Source: Ignavibacterium sp037440165
Lineage (GTDB): Bacteria > Bacteroidota > Ignavibacteria > Ignavibacteriales > Ignavibacteriaceae
DNA: 64,000 nt
Direction of reading: 5' to 3'
Assembly: GCF_037440165.1 (NCBI RefSeq)
Contig: NZ_JBBIUQ010000001.1
Coordinates: 62,001-126,000, forward strand
In this document: piece after piece, positions 53,793 to 62,041 of the stretch
How positions within the stretch are numbered: position 1 is the first letter of the stretch
Layout of the letters: every line of letters begins with the position of its first letter
The notes under the pieces: generated by a model
Database searches by the model: none
The model's input: only the letters and a program-made list of their open reading frames with translations
What the model was told of the DNA's origin: nothing
Position numbers and translations under genes: made by a program

Positions 53793-54406
53793 TTTTTAAT
53801 TTTACTTTTTACTTTTTTCCAGAAATATCTGACAATCAGAAATATGATTACAACTGCTGTAATTGCTATTACAACATTATTATAAGTGCTGAGAAATTGA
53901 TCAACCTTTTGAATATTCTCACCGAAAATCATTCCGAGAGAAATCAAAATTGTATTCCATAGTAATGCACTTGCTGCAGAAAGCAGAACTGTGTAGTGAA
54001 CATTTAACCTGCTCATTCCGGCAAAGAATGAGATTACTGCACGAGTCCCGGGCAAAAATCTATTGGCTATTATTAAGTAATATCCATACTTACGGAAAGC
54101 ATTTTCAACTTTCTCAATCGATTCAATTGTAAGAAATTTTATTTTACCAGCATGAAGTAATCTTTTATCCAATTGCCAACCGATCGCAAACGCTGTCAGG
54201 AAACCAGCGAGACTTCCGCCGGTTGCAAAAACCAGCACCGGAATAAAATGAAGATTCGAAGCTCCAACCAGCGAACCTCCGATCACAATTACCATATCGC
54301 TTGGTGATGGAGGGAATAAATTTTCAATGAAGGCAAAAAAGAAAATAGTAAGATAAATCCACAATGGACTTAGTTCGGAAATTTTTGTGATTATTTCTTC
54401 AAACAT
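53789..54406 (-). CDS. DedA-family (SNARE-associated/VTT) membrane protein
   Basis: A 205-residue protein with the DedA pattern. An N-terminal helix carries IENLFPPSPSDMVIVIGGSLVG (residues 27-48), including the E and P residues needed in the family. The region AFRKYGYYLIIANRFLPGTRAVISFFAGMSRL holds the F-x-R-x-x-P-x-x-R motif. Several helices follow, ending in a basic tail. DedA proteins are proposed lipid scramblases or carriers affecting undecaprenyl phosphate and membrane potential. It overlaps ispF by one base and lnt by 4 nt. Confidence 0.92.
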   Translation of the reverse strand: MFEEIITKISELSPLWIYLTIFFFAFIENLFPPSPSDMVIVIGGSLVGASNLHFIPVLVFATGGSLAGFLTAFAIGWQLDKRLLHAGKIKFLTIESIEKVENAFRKYGYYLIIANRFLPGTRAVISFFAGMSRLNVHYTVLLSAASALLWNTILISLGMIFGENIQKVDQFLSTYNNVVIAITAVVIIFLIVRYFWKKVKSKIKN

Positions 54407-54900
54407 TAAGGCAATTCGCTTTTAATTAATAACACTGTTGCCATTGCAACCGCACCTTCAGACCTTCCAACGAATCCAAGTTTTTCGGTTGTAGTTGCTT
54501 TGATTGAAATTTGTGAAGGAGAAACCTGAAGTATGTCTGCAATTCTATTTTGCATTTGCTGAATGTATGGAGAAATTTTTGGCGACTCGAGTGCGAGCAT
54601 AGAATCAATATTTGAAATTATAAATCCTTTTGACTTAACAATTTCGTAGCAATGCTTAAGAATAACTGAGCTATCAACATCTTTCCATTTTGGGTCTGTA
54701 TTTGGAAAATGTTTTCCGATATCTCCCAGTGCAAGTGCACCAAGAATTGCATCAGATATTGCATGTAATAGAACATCAGCATCTGAATGACCTTCAAGCC
54801 CTTTTGGGGAAGGTATTTCTATTCCGCCCAAAACAAGCTTTCTTCCTTCTGCAAAGGAATGAACATCAAAGCCAATTCCTATTTTAATATCAATTTTCAA
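54406..54900 (-). CDS. ispF: 2-C-methyl-D-erythritol 2,4-cyclodiphosphate synthase
   Basis: A 164-residue IspF with GIGFDVHSFAEGRKLVLGGIEIP and metal ligands D12, H14 and H46 (GHSDADVLLHAISDAILG). The C-terminal block KATTTEKLGFVGRSEGAVAMA is also typical. It closes the ring of CDP-methylerythritol phosphate in the non-mevalonate isoprenoid route. No ispD is fused or adjacent. It is coupled with acyP (4-nt overlap) and dedA (1-nt). Confidence 0.96.
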   Translation of the reverse strand: MKIDIKIGIGFDVHSFAEGRKLVLGGIEIPSPKGLEGHSDADVLLHAISDAILGALALGDIGKHFPNTDPKWKDVDSSVILKHCYEIVKSKGFIISNIDSMLALESPKISPYIQQMQNRIADILQVSPSQISIKATTTEKLGFVGRSEGAVAMATVLLIKSELP

Positions 54901-55178
54901 TATCGTACCTCAAAATCTTTAAATTCATTTTGGAATTCTTTCCATTCGACTTTACAACTTTTAACATAAGCATAAGAAGGACCAACTTTTAATTTTTTTA
55001 TTAGTTCATGAATCATTCCTTCTTCTCCCTCAACTTCAGTTAAAACCTCACCAGTAAATAAGTTTTTAGTATAACCTTTTAAACCAAGTGCGTTTGCATT
55101 ACGCAGAACAAAATATCTGAAACCAACTCCCTGAACAACGCCATCAACAATAATTGTTGCTCTACTTAGTTTGCTCAT
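54897..55178 (-). CDS. acyP: Acylphosphatase
   Basis: A 93-residue protein with the classical motifs VQGVGFRYFVLRNANALGLKGYTKNL. R21 binds the phosphate and the Asn of TKN positions water. GEVLTEVEGEEGMI and a closing strand follow. It hydrolyses acyl phosphates such as 1,3-bisphosphoglycerate. The start lies inside the end of the EamA gene (17-nt overlap) and the stop overlaps ispF by 4 nt. Confidence 0.94.
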   Translation of the reverse strand: MSKLSRATIIVDGVVQGVGFRYFVLRNANALGLKGYTKNLFTGEVLTEVEGEEGMIHELIKKLKVGPSYAYVKSCKVEWKEFQNEFKDFEVRY

Positions 55179-56073
55179 TTCTGTTCTCTAAAATTTCTGA
55201 AAGCAACAAGCCAATCAGAATAAATACTCCTCCAAACATTCCAAATTTAGAAATTTTTTCTCCCAGTATAAAGAATGCTAACAGCGCGGCCATAATTGGT
55301 TCGAATGAATAAATAATTCCGGCTTTTGTTGGAGTAACAACTTTCTGAAACTTTAACTGCAAAATTGTGGCAATAATTGATGCAAATACTGAAGTATAAA
55401 CAATTGCAAATACAACATTAGTATTTAAAGTAAATTTTATTATTTCTAGTCCAACACCCGATAAAATTACCGAGCCAAGAAATCCTCCTAAGCCTGTAAT
55501 TACCAACTGAATAAATACCATTGGCATGTAATCATATTTTTTCGTAAAGACATCAACATAAACTACCTGAAAAGCAAAAAGTATTGCACAAAGCAGTGTT
55601 AGGAAATCACCAATATTAAAATCAGATCCAAGTTCGTTAATGAATTGGAATAAATTATCTCCTCTGCTCGAGAGAAAAACTAATCCAATCATAACAAAAA
55701 CAATACTAACAATGTTATACCATTTGGGTTTTTTTCTTTCGATGATTGTTTGAAGGATTGGAATAATGACAACAAAAGTTCCGGTGATGAATCCAGATTT
55801 TGTGGCAGTTGTAAAATTCAGACCAATAGTTTGAGTTGCAAATCCAAGAAAATAAAATATCCCGAGCACGGAACCAGCAATAAAAGTGTTCTTATCCATT
55901 TTCTTCAATGTGTAATGAATAAATGGATATAGAAGCATTGCGGCAATAAAAAATCTTATTCCTAAAAATAACAGTGGTGAAATATCAGTGAGCGCATTTT
56001 TTATAAGTGCAAATGTTCCGCCCCAGATTAAAGTATTCAGCAATAAAGCACTTTCACCTAAGTATTTTTTCAT
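55162..56073 (-). CDS. EamA-family (DMT superfamily) transporter
   Basis: A 303-residue protein with ten predicted helices in two EamA repeats. The first repeat opens LNTLIWGGTFALIKNALTDISPLLFLGIRFF. The second includes LTLLCAILFAFQVVYVDVFTKKYDYMPMVFIQ. The ending TPTKAGIIYSFEPIMAALLAFFILGEKIS is the family's 'P-v-x-a-x-l-g-x-x-l-g-E' segment. It is a drug/metabolite exporter-type carrier of unknown substrate. It is downstream of era by 15 nt. Confidence 0.92.
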   Translation of the reverse strand: MKKYLGESALLLNTLIWGGTFALIKNALTDISPLLFLGIRFFIAAMLLYPFIHYTLKKMDKNTFIAGSVLGIFYFLGFATQTIGLNFTTATKSGFITGTFVVIIPILQTIIERKKPKWYNIVSIVFVMIGLVFLSSRGDNLFQFINELGSDFNIGDFLTLLCAILFAFQVVYVDVFTKKYDYMPMVFIQLVITGLGGFLGSVILSGVGLEIIKFTLNTNVVFAIVYTSVFASIIATILQLKFQKVVTPTKAGIIYSFEPIMAALLAFFILGEKISKFGMFGGVFILIGLLLSEILENRNEQTK

Positions 56074-56088
56074 ACAACAATCTTTGAG

Positions 56089-56994
56089 CTATTTTTTTAC
56101 ACCGTAGCCAAAATACTTAAGCATTTTTTCATTTGAGCGCCACTTTTCTTTTACCTTAACACGTAATTCGAGATAAACTTCTTTCTGCAGAAATTCCTCT
56201 ATTGCTTTGCGGGCAGTCTCTCCAAGTTTTTTTATTGATTTACCTTCTTTGCCAATTATAATTGGTTTTTGAGAATCGCGTTCAACAATTATTTCGGCAC
56301 TGATAAAGTCTTTGCCGGTGCTTCTTTCTTTAAAATCAGCAATAAGAACTTCGGTGCTGTAAGGAACTTCATCTTCATATAATTCAAATATTTTCTCACG
56401 GATAATTTCTGAAACGAAAAATCTTTCGCTCGCTTCTGAAATTATATCATCGGGATAGTATTTCTCACCAACAGGAAGAAGTTCGGCTATTTCGTAAACT
56501 ATCCTGTCAACATTAAAATTTAAGGAAGCAGCAATTGGCACAATTGCGTTAAATTGTTTCCAACTTTCATAGTGATGAACCAATTGCTGAGCTTGTTCCT
56601 GTGTTATTGAATCAACTTTATTCAAAGCAAGAATTATTGGCTTTTTCTTCTGCGCAATCAATTCTTTAATGATTTCATTCTCTTCACTTTCCTTAATTTT
56701 TCCTTCACTGCTGACATCAAAAATTAAAACAATCACATCTGCGTCTTTGATTGATTCATTAACTTCTTCGAGCATTTTTTCATGAAGAAGATATGCTGGT
56801 TTAACAATTCCCGGTGTATCAAGAAAAATAATCTGATAATTTGGCTCAGTAAGAATTCCTAAAATCTTTTTTCTTGTTGTTTGCGGTTTGTGTGTAACAA
56901 TGGAAATTTTTTGATTGAGCAATGAATTAAGCAATGTTGATTTACCAACATTTGGTAATCCTATTATCGAAACATATCCAACTTTATTGTTCAT
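56089..56994 (-). CDS. era: Ribosome-assembly GTPase Era
   Basis: A 301-residue GTPase. G1 is GLPNVGKS (residues 13-20), the G2 region is KPQTTRKKILGI, G3 is DTPG and G4 is NKVD. The C-terminal KH domain carries QKPIIIGKEGKSIKKLG and ELRVKVKEKWR. Era binds the 3' end of 16S rRNA and helps 30S maturation. It heads the overlapping minus-strand run. Length is identical to E. coli Era. Confidence 0.97.
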   Translation of the reverse strand: MNNKVGYVSIIGLPNVGKSTLLNSLLNQKISIVTHKPQTTRKKILGILTEPNYQIIFLDTPGIVKPAYLLHEKMLEEVNESIKDADVIVLIFDVSSEGKIKESEENEIIKELIAQKKKPIILALNKVDSITQEQAQQLVHHYESWKQFNAIVPIAASLNFNVDRIVYEIAELLPVGEKYYPDDIISEASERFFVSEIIREKIFELYEDEVPYSTEVLIADFKERSTGKDFISAEIIVERDSQKPIIIGKEGKSIKKLGETARKAIEEFLQKEVYLELRVKVKEKWRSNEKMLKYFGYGVKK

Positions 56995-57064
56995 AATTTC
57001 TTTTCAATTTTGTGTTCAAATATAGCAATGATAAAAATGAATTAGGGCTTTAATATAAAAATAA

Positions 57065-57091
57065 AAAACCCTTCACTGACGGAAGGGTTTT
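57065..57091 (-). terminator. Rho-independent terminator after trxB
   Basis: The minus strand shows AAAACCCTTC/GAAGGGTTTT with a 7-nt loop, then TTTATTTTT. It lies 21 nt after the trxB stop and before era. Confidence 0.92.
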
Positions 57092-57112
57092 AATAATAAT
57101 AATATTCTGATG

Positions 57113-58066
57113 TTATGCTTCCTGAGCTTCAAGCCATCTCTCTGCATCAAGTGCAGCCATACAGCCGGTTCCAGCTGCTGTAATCGCCTGACGATATTTT
57201 TTATCGGCAACATCACCTGCTGCAAATACACCTTCAACATTAGTGTAAGTTGAACCCGGCTGAACAATCAGATAACCTGTTTCATCCATTTCTAAATAAT
57301 TCTTGAACAACTCAGTATTTGGTTTATGACCAATTGCAATAAATAATCCATCTGCATCGAGCTGAGTAACGGAATGATCTTGAGTATCCTCGAGAAGAAC
57401 ACCAGTCATTCTTTTCTTGCCGCCTTCTTCAACACCCAGAACCTCTTTGATTATTTTGTTAGTGAGAAATTTAATCTTGGGATTTTTCTTTGCACGATCC
57501 AACATAATTTTAGAAGCCCGAAATTCATTTCGACGATGAATTATTGTAACTTCACTTGCAAACTTTGTAAGGAAGTTTGCTTCTTCCATTGCAGTATCTC
57601 CGCCGCCAACAACAAGAACTTTTAATCCTTTGAAGAAGAAACCATCACAAGTTGCGCAGGCTGAAACTCCATAACCCATATATTTAGATTCACTTTCAAT
57701 TCCAAGCAATCTTGCTGAAGCACCTGTTGAAATAATAACTGCATCTGCAAAATATTCTTCATCATATGATTTTAATTTGAACGGAAGTTTTGAAAAATCT
57801 ACTTCAGTGATGTCTTTATATATTGATTGCGCTCCAAATCGATGAGCTTGTTTTCTCATAATATCCATTAATTCTGGTCCTTGAATTCCATGTTCAAAAC
57901 CAGGGAAGTTCTCTACTTCGGTTGTAATAGTTAATTGACCACCTGGCTGTAAACCTTCGAATATAACTGGATTGAGATTTGCTCTTGCAGTATAAATTGC
58001 TGCAGTTAATCCGGCTGGTCCTGAACCAATAATAACAACTTTAAAATGATTTTTCTGCTCTGACAT
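57113..58066 (-). CDS. trxB: Thioredoxin-disulfide reductase
   Basis: This 317-residue flavoenzyme has the FAD motif GSGPAGLTAAIYTARA near residues 14-29 and the redox pair CATC at C137/C140. The NAD(P) motif VVGGGDTAMEEA and the C-terminal FAD motif GVFAAGDVADKKYRQAITAAGTG complete the fold. It reduces thioredoxin. Some Chlorobi-type relatives use the same fold for ferredoxin-linked reduction, but the CxxC pair points to thioredoxin reductase. GAGGT precedes the ATG. Confidence 0.95.
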   Translation of the reverse strand: MSEQKNHFKVVIIGSGPAGLTAAIYTARANLNPVIFEGLQPGGQLTITTEVENFPGFEHGIQGPELMDIMRKQAHRFGAQSIYKDITEVDFSKLPFKLKSYDEEYFADAVIISTGASARLLGIESESKYMGYGVSACATCDGFFFKGLKVLVVGGGDTAMEEANFLTKFASEVTIIHRRNEFRASKIMLDRAKKNPKIKFLTNKIIKEVLGVEEGGKKRMTGVLLEDTQDHSVTQLDADGLFIAIGHKPNTELFKNYLEMDETGYLIVQPGSTYTNVEGVFAAGDVADKKYRQAITAAGTGCMAALDAERWLEAQEA

Positions 58067-58153
58067 TTTTACCTCAATATTTTTCTTCTATAATTATATT
58101 TAGTTAATGTATGATTCAATTAAATCAAATTCGTTTCAATTTATTGACTATAA

Positions 58154-59074
58154 TCACTCGAACAAAAATCTTGCATTCCGTTTAAGTCCTGAAAGTTTAG
58201 TTCTTTTAACCGGACTATCAGAAAACTTTTCTTTGAAAGTTATTTCATCCAGTTCCATTACTTCGGAATAAGAAATCTCAGAATGTTTGGGATAAAAATC
58301 TTTAAGCAAAGTTGTTACACTGAATTTTTTATTCCACGGACAAACATCCTGACATATATCACAACCAAATAGCCAATTTTCAAATTTACCTTTTAATTCT
58401 GAAGGAATATCTGCTTTGTTTTCTATTGTCTGATAAGAAATGCATTTGTTTGAATCAACAAGATATGGCTGAACGATTGCATCAGTTGGGCAAGCTTCAA
58501 TACAGGCAGTGCAATCACCACAGAAATCAGGAATTTCTTCTGAGTAATTAAATTCACAATTACAGATTATGTTCGCAATAAAAAACCAGCTTCCCACCTC
58601 ACGATTTATAACATTTGTATGTTTGCCCAGCCAGCCCAAACCAGCTTTTACCGCCCAAACTTTATCCATCACAGGTCCGGTATCAACATAAGATATTGAC
58701 TTAAAGTTTTCATCAATTTCTTTTAACTCAGTTTCGAGCTTATCTAACATATCCCAAATTATAAGATGATAATCTTTTCCCCAGGCATATCGTGAAATTT
58801 TTCCTGAATCCTTTTCGTTGGAATGATAAAATGGAGTATTATAGATGAGACCAAGAGAAATGACACTTTTCGCTTCCGGAAGAATTTTCTTTAAATCTTT
58901 TCTTTTATGGATATTCGTTTCCATAAAAGTCATTCCGGCGTGATATTTTTTTTCAAGCCAGATATTCAGCTTATCAGTTTCTGCTTCAAGTATTTCAGCT
59001 TTTACAAAGCCAACTAAATCAAATCCAATTGCTTTTGCTTTTGAGATGACTATATCATTTGTAATTGTTTGCAT
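58154..59074 (-). CDS. queG: Epoxyqueuosine reductase QueG
   Basis: From ATG 59074 the product is 306 residues; a TTG three codons earlier, overlapping the Rieske stop, is possible. Blocks are KILPEAKSVISLGL, GRYAWGKDYH-like ISRYAWGKDYH and GWLGKHTNVI. The two 4Fe-4S cluster motifs are CGDCTACIEACPTDAI and CDICQDVCPWN. The cobalamin-dependent enzyme makes queuosine from epoxyqueuosine in tRNA. It is the last gene of the MBL-Rieske-queG set. It lacks the long HEAT-repeat C-terminal extension of the E. coli enzyme (379 residues). Confidence 0.94.
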   Translation of the reverse strand: MQTITNDIVISKAKAIGFDLVGFVKAEILEAETDKLNIWLEKKYHAGMTFMETNIHKRKDLKKILPEAKSVISLGLIYNTPFYHSNEKDSGKISRYAWGKDYHLIIWDMLDKLETELKEIDENFKSISYVDTGPVMDKVWAVKAGLGWLGKHTNVINREVGSWFFIANIICNCEFNYSEEIPDFCGDCTACIEACPTDAIVQPYLVDSNKCISYQTIENKADIPSELKGKFENWLFGCDICQDVCPWNKKFSVTTLLKDFYPKHSEISYSEVMELDEITFKEKFSDSPVKRTKLSGLKRNARFLFE

Positions 59075-59076
59075 CT

Positions 59077-59430
59077 TTACCAATTATACTTTTTTGAGTA
59101 TGCTGCAACATAAACTTCATCATTCTCAATTTTTACTGGATAAACATCCAAACCCTTCGCTCCCGCGGGCTGTCTTCCTGTTTTAAGTTCAAACATCCAG
59201 CCGTGGGCGGGACAAACGACACAATTATTTTCAATAAAGCCATCATAAATCAGTGCTGAGTGCTGATGAGGACAGATGTTACTTAAAGCATAAACTACAT
59301 TATCAACTTTAAACAACGCTATTTCAACTTCATCGTTTGAATCATCAGAAGATGGAACGATGAATCTTTTTCCCTCCATTTCTCGAAGATCTGATAATTT
59401 ACAAACCTTAAAAAATTTTTCTTCTTTCAT
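59077..59430 (-). CDS. Rieske [2Fe-2S] ferredoxin-type protein
   Basis: A 117-residue protein with the two-part Rieske motif: CPHQHS (C53, H55) and CPAHGWMF (C73, H76). That ligand set binds a 2Fe-2S cluster. The lone domain resembles small nitrite-reductase NirD-like or dioxygenase ferredoxins. No oxygenase or nitrite reductase is in the window. It is placed 2-3 nt before queG and overlaps the MBL gene by 4 nt. A donor role for a neighbour is inferred from position only. Confidence 0.9.
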   Translation of the reverse strand: MKEEKFFKVCKLSDLREMEGKRFIVPSSDDSNDEVEIALFKVDNVVYALSNICPHQHSALIYDGFIENNCVVCPAHGWMFELKTGRQPAGAKGLDVYPVKIENDEVYVAAYSKKYNW

Positions 59431-60269
59431 ATCAAATCAAAATAAACTTTATCGTCTACTATTCCTTTTTCAGAATGTTTCAATGTTACGGCAGCATATT
59501 CAGGATCGTGACCGAAATATAAAATCCAGTTCTCATCAAGTGCTTGTTTCAGATATTTTTTCTTCTCTGCAAGTGTTACAAGTGGTTGTAAATCATAAGC
59601 CATTATGTAAGGCAATCTGATATGCGATACAAATGGAAGTAAATCAGCGCAATATAAAACGGTATTTGAGCCATCAGAAATTTTGATCATTTGTTGTCCG
59701 AAAGTATGACCGTTAATAATTTCAAATGAAATTTGATCATCAAATTGAGTTGTAGTTAAAAGATTTAATACACCCTCTTTTGCAAGTGGTTCAAAATTTT
59801 CTTTGAGATAACTGCCTCTGTCTCTGTCGCTTGGATTCAATGCCCAATCAAAGTTTTGTTTTTGAACATGATAAATTGCATTAGGAAATGACGGAACAAT
59901 TTTCCCGTCAACTAGTTTTGCTGAGCCGCCGGTATGATCAAAATGTAGGTGTGTGAGTATTACATCTGTAATATCATCAAATGAATATCCTTTTTGAAAG
60001 AGTGCTTTTTCTAACGAAAGATTTTCATCAATTCTAAAAATGTTTCTTGACTTATCATCCCATTTATCACCCATTCCGGTATCAATAAGAATTCTTTTAG
60101 AATCACTAATCAATAAAAGATTTCTCGTGGCTAATGTTACGCGATTTACCTCATCGGCAGGATTGGTTTTTTCCCATAGCGGTTTGGGAATAATTCCAAA
60201 CATTGCACCGCCATCTAAACCAATAAATCCGGATTGAACAGTAAGTAACTCGTATTTCCCTATTTTCAT
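59427..60269 (-). CDS. Metallo-beta-lactamase-fold hydrolase
   Basis: This 280-residue protein has the MBL zinc motif THLHFDH (H107, H109, D111, H112). Further metal ligands lie in GHTFGQQMIKI and in a late His near CADLLPF/FGHDPEYA. The opening YELLTVQSGFIGLDGGAMFG is typical of a secreted or cytosolic lactonase-like subgroup (quorum-quenching-type lactonases, N-acyl-homoserine lactonase-like), but the family is broad. The ATG starts the unit, and the Rieske gene overlaps its last 4 nt. The substrate is unknown. Confidence 0.85.
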   Translation of the reverse strand: MKIGKYELLTVQSGFIGLDGGAMFGIIPKPLWEKTNPADEVNRVTLATRNLLLISDSKRILIDTGMGDKWDDKSRNIFRIDENLSLEKALFQKGYSFDDITDVILTHLHFDHTGGSAKLVDGKIVPSFPNAIYHVQKQNFDWALNPSDRDRGSYLKENFEPLAKEGVLNLLTTTQFDDQISFEIINGHTFGQQMIKISDGSNTVLYCADLLPFVSHIRLPYIMAYDLQPLVTLAEKKKYLKQALDENWILYFGHDPEYAAVTLKHSEKGIVDDKVYFDLI

Positions 60270-60350
60270 AATAGAATTTGAAATTGTAACAGTTCAAATT
60301 ACTGAAGAATGAAATAATGATAAAATTTTGTAAATGTTTAAAAGAAAAAA

Positions 60351-60371
60351 GGACGGATTTCAAATCCGTCC
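60351..60371 (-). terminator. Rho-independent terminator after the first ferredoxin gene
   Basis: The minus strand reads GGACGGAT-TTGAA-ATCCGTCC followed by TTTTTTCTTTT. It terminates the ferredoxin transcript (60458-60724) ahead of the MBL gene. Confidence 0.9.
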
Positions 60372-60402
60372 CTTTCTCCTCTGAACATATTACCCTTATT
60401 TT

Positions 60403-60422
60403 TAACTAACTAACTAACTAAC
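60403..60422. repeat. Short tandem repeat (TAAC)5
   Basis: Five perfect copies of TAAC occupy 60403-60422, followed by an imperfect sixth (CAAC). A 4-nt period puts a TAA stop into every plus-strand frame. It lies between the terminator hairpin and the mini-frame at 60443. It could be a slippage-prone tract or simple drift. Confidence 0.85.
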
Positions 60423-60433
60423 CAACAAATAAA

Positions 60434-60454
60434 GGAGGCACTATGAAGTTCTAA
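60434..60454 (+). other. Strong Shine-Dalgarno followed by a three-codon frame (ATG AAG TTC TAA)
   Basis: GGAGG at 60434-60438 is 4 nt before ATG at 60443; the frame is M-K-F and stops at 60452-60454. The plus strand here faces the end of the ferredoxin gene. It may be a remnant of a lost plus-strand gene start. Expression is not shown. Confidence 0.35.
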
Positions 60455-60457
60455 TCT

Positions 60458-60724
60458 TTAGATTTTAACAACTGCATCAGTTGGGCAGTTGCTTACGCAC
60501 TGAGGTTCATCATAAATTCCCACACATTCAGTGCATTTGTCAGGAACAATGTAATAATATTGATCCGAGTAAAATCCTGTAGCTCCTGATGGTGCTGGAT
60601 GACCTTCGCCATAAGTCTGACCATTCAAATCCCAATTACTTCCTGCCTCATAAATTGCGTCATTTGGACATTCGGGAAAGCAGGCGCCGCAATTGATACA
60701 TTCTTCTGTTATTCTGTAGGCCAT
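60458..60724 (-). CDS. Chlorobium-type 2[4Fe-4S] ferredoxin (copy A)
   Basis: From ATG 60724 (GGAG upstream) the product is 88 residues with C9, C12, C15, C19 and C64, C67, C76, C80. The second motif is C-x2-C-x8-C-x3-C, the longer spacing of Chlorobium and Allochromatium ferredoxins, which carry very low-potential electrons. A 44-residue insert between the cluster motifs contains PAPSGATGF, far longer than in ordinary ferredoxins (about 20). It is a close relative of the next gene and lacks that copy's C-terminal tail. In Chlorobi such proteins feed 2-oxoacid oxidoreductases; the partner here is not known. Confidence 0.92.
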   Translation of the reverse strand: MAYRITEECINCGACFPECPNDAIYEAGSNWDLNGQTYGEGHPAPSGATGFYSDQYYYIVPDKCTECVGIYDEPQCVSNCPTDAVVKI

Positions 60725-60869
60725 TGAAATCTCCAATAAATAATTTGATTAATACTTAACGAAGATAGTGCCAATTAAAAATGTAAAAATGAAAAGGAGA
60801 ATCAAGTTCAGGAGAGAGTATTTCTCAGAAATGAAATAAGAGAAAAGTGATTTTCTAAAAAATAAAAAA

Positions 60870-60888
60870 GGGCATCTGTTTGATGCCC
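60870..60888 (-). terminator. Rho-independent terminator after the second ferredoxin gene
   Basis: On the minus strand GGGCATC/GATGCCC encloses a 5-nt loop and is followed by TTTTTTATTTTTTAG. It separates the two ferredoxin genes, so each is transcribed separately. Confidence 0.92.
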
Positions 60889-60896
60889 GTTAAAAA

Positions 60897-61229
60897 TTAT
60901 CTTCCTAATGAATCAAGATATTCTTTCTTTTTAAGTAAAGTATCTTTGTCTTCAACATGTTTGGGATCAGGAACACAGCAATCAACCGGACAAACTGCAG
61001 CACATTGGGGCTCATCGTGAAAACCAACACATTCAGTACATTTATCAGGAACTATGTAAAAGTAATCATTTGAAAAGAAACCCGTTGCGCCAGATGGTGC
61101 AGGATCATCAGGGCCATAATTTTTTCCAACAAATTCCCAATTTGTACCGCCTTCATAAATTGCAGTATTCGGGCACTCAGGTTCGCAAGCACCGCAATTG
61201 ATGCATTCTTCTGTAATCATTATAGCCAT
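60897..61229 (-). CDS. Chlorobium-type 2[4Fe-4S] ferredoxin (copy B)
   Basis: A 110-residue ferredoxin with the same cysteine layout (C9, C12, C15, C19, C64, C67, C76, C80), so both clusters can form. It shares with copy A the openings ITEECINCGAC and PECPN, the insert PAPSGATGF and the segment YIVPDKCTECVG. It differs by extra cysteines C84/C85 and by a charged C-terminal tail of about 25 residues (HVEDKDTLLKKKEYLDSLGR). AAAGGAG lies before the ATG. The tail might fix partner choice. Confidence 0.92.
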   Translation of the reverse strand: MAIMITEECINCGACEPECPNTAIYEGGTNWEFVGKNYGPDDPAPSGATGFFSNDYFYIVPDKCTECVGFHDEPQCAAVCPVDCCVPDPKHVEDKDTLLKKKEYLDSLGR

Positions 61230-61336
61230 TTGAGTTTCTCCTTTAAGATTAAATTCAGAAAATGAATAATTATTAAAATTTCAGATGCATTTTATAAAAT
61301 CTGATAAACTTCTTCAAGTACAAATCAAATAATAAA

Positions 61337-62038
61337 CTACCAAGAACCGCTTGCGCCACCACCACCGGAAGAACCGCCTCCGCCGCTAAAACCTCCGCCA
61401 CCTCCCCAGCCACTTCCTCCGCTTCCCCAACCGCCAAATCCACCGCTTCTGTATACTCCTCCAGGAACTCCACCACTTCTGCGGAAAATAAAAATGAATA
61501 ATAAAATCAATATTATTATAAACATCGATGAAATGGGTGATTCTTCCTCATCAGATTTATCAGTAATATATTCACCACCAATTGCTGAAATTATTGCATC
61601 AATTCCATCACTTATGGCCAGATAATATTGCTCTGCTTTTAATCTGGGAACAATAACATTTCTGATAATTGAAGAACATAATGCATCGGGCAAAACACCT
61701 TCTAAACCATAACCAACTTCCATTCTCAGTTTTCTATCGTTCTTAGCTATCAAAAGAAAAACACCATTATCATTCTTTTTAGTTCCAATTTTATTTTTAG
61801 TGAATATTTCATTTGCAACCTCTTCAATAGGATATCCGCCAAGGGTTGAAATCATAAGAGTAACTAATTGATTAGAGCTCGAATCTTCGTAAGTTTTTAA
61901 TCTGTAATTGAGATCGTCAAGTTCTGAATTTGTGAGAGTGTTAGTTAAATCAGTTGCCCACATTTTAATTGCTGGAATTTCAATCTGAGCAACTGTCTGA
62001 ACTGTAAAAAGAATAAAAACCAGATATAATTTCTTCAT
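61337..62038 (-). CDS. TPM-domain membrane protein (YgcG-like) with Gly-rich tail
   Basis: A 233-residue protein. It has a signal peptide (residues 1-17), a TPM domain (about 25-150) with LTNSELDDLNYRLKTYEDSSSNQLVTLMIST and GVFLLIAKNDRKLRMEVGYGLEGVLPDA, and one transmembrane helix (about 172-188). A nearly pure Gly/Ser/Trp tail follows (VYRSGGFGGWGSGGSGWGGG). This YgcG-type layout is always found beside LemA, as here with a 3-nt gap. It is an envelope protein of unknown function; phosphatase activity has been reported for some TPM domains. Confidence 0.9.
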   Translation of the reverse strand: MKKLYLVFILFTVQTVAQIEIPAIKMWATDLTNTLTNSELDDLNYRLKTYEDSSSNQLVTLMISTLGGYPIEEVANEIFTKNKIGTKKNDNGVFLLIAKNDRKLRMEVGYGLEGVLPDALCSSIIRNVIVPRLKAEQYYLAISDGIDAIISAIGGEYITDKSDEEESPISSMFIIILILLFIFIFRRSGGVPGGVYRSGGFGGWGSGGSGWGGGGGFSGGGGSSGGGGASGSW

Positions 62039-62041
62039 AAA

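Noticed and set aside
60403..60422. The TAAC repeats as a CRISPR or phage attachment site
   Set aside because: The unit is four bases with no spacers; no cas genes or integrase are nearby.
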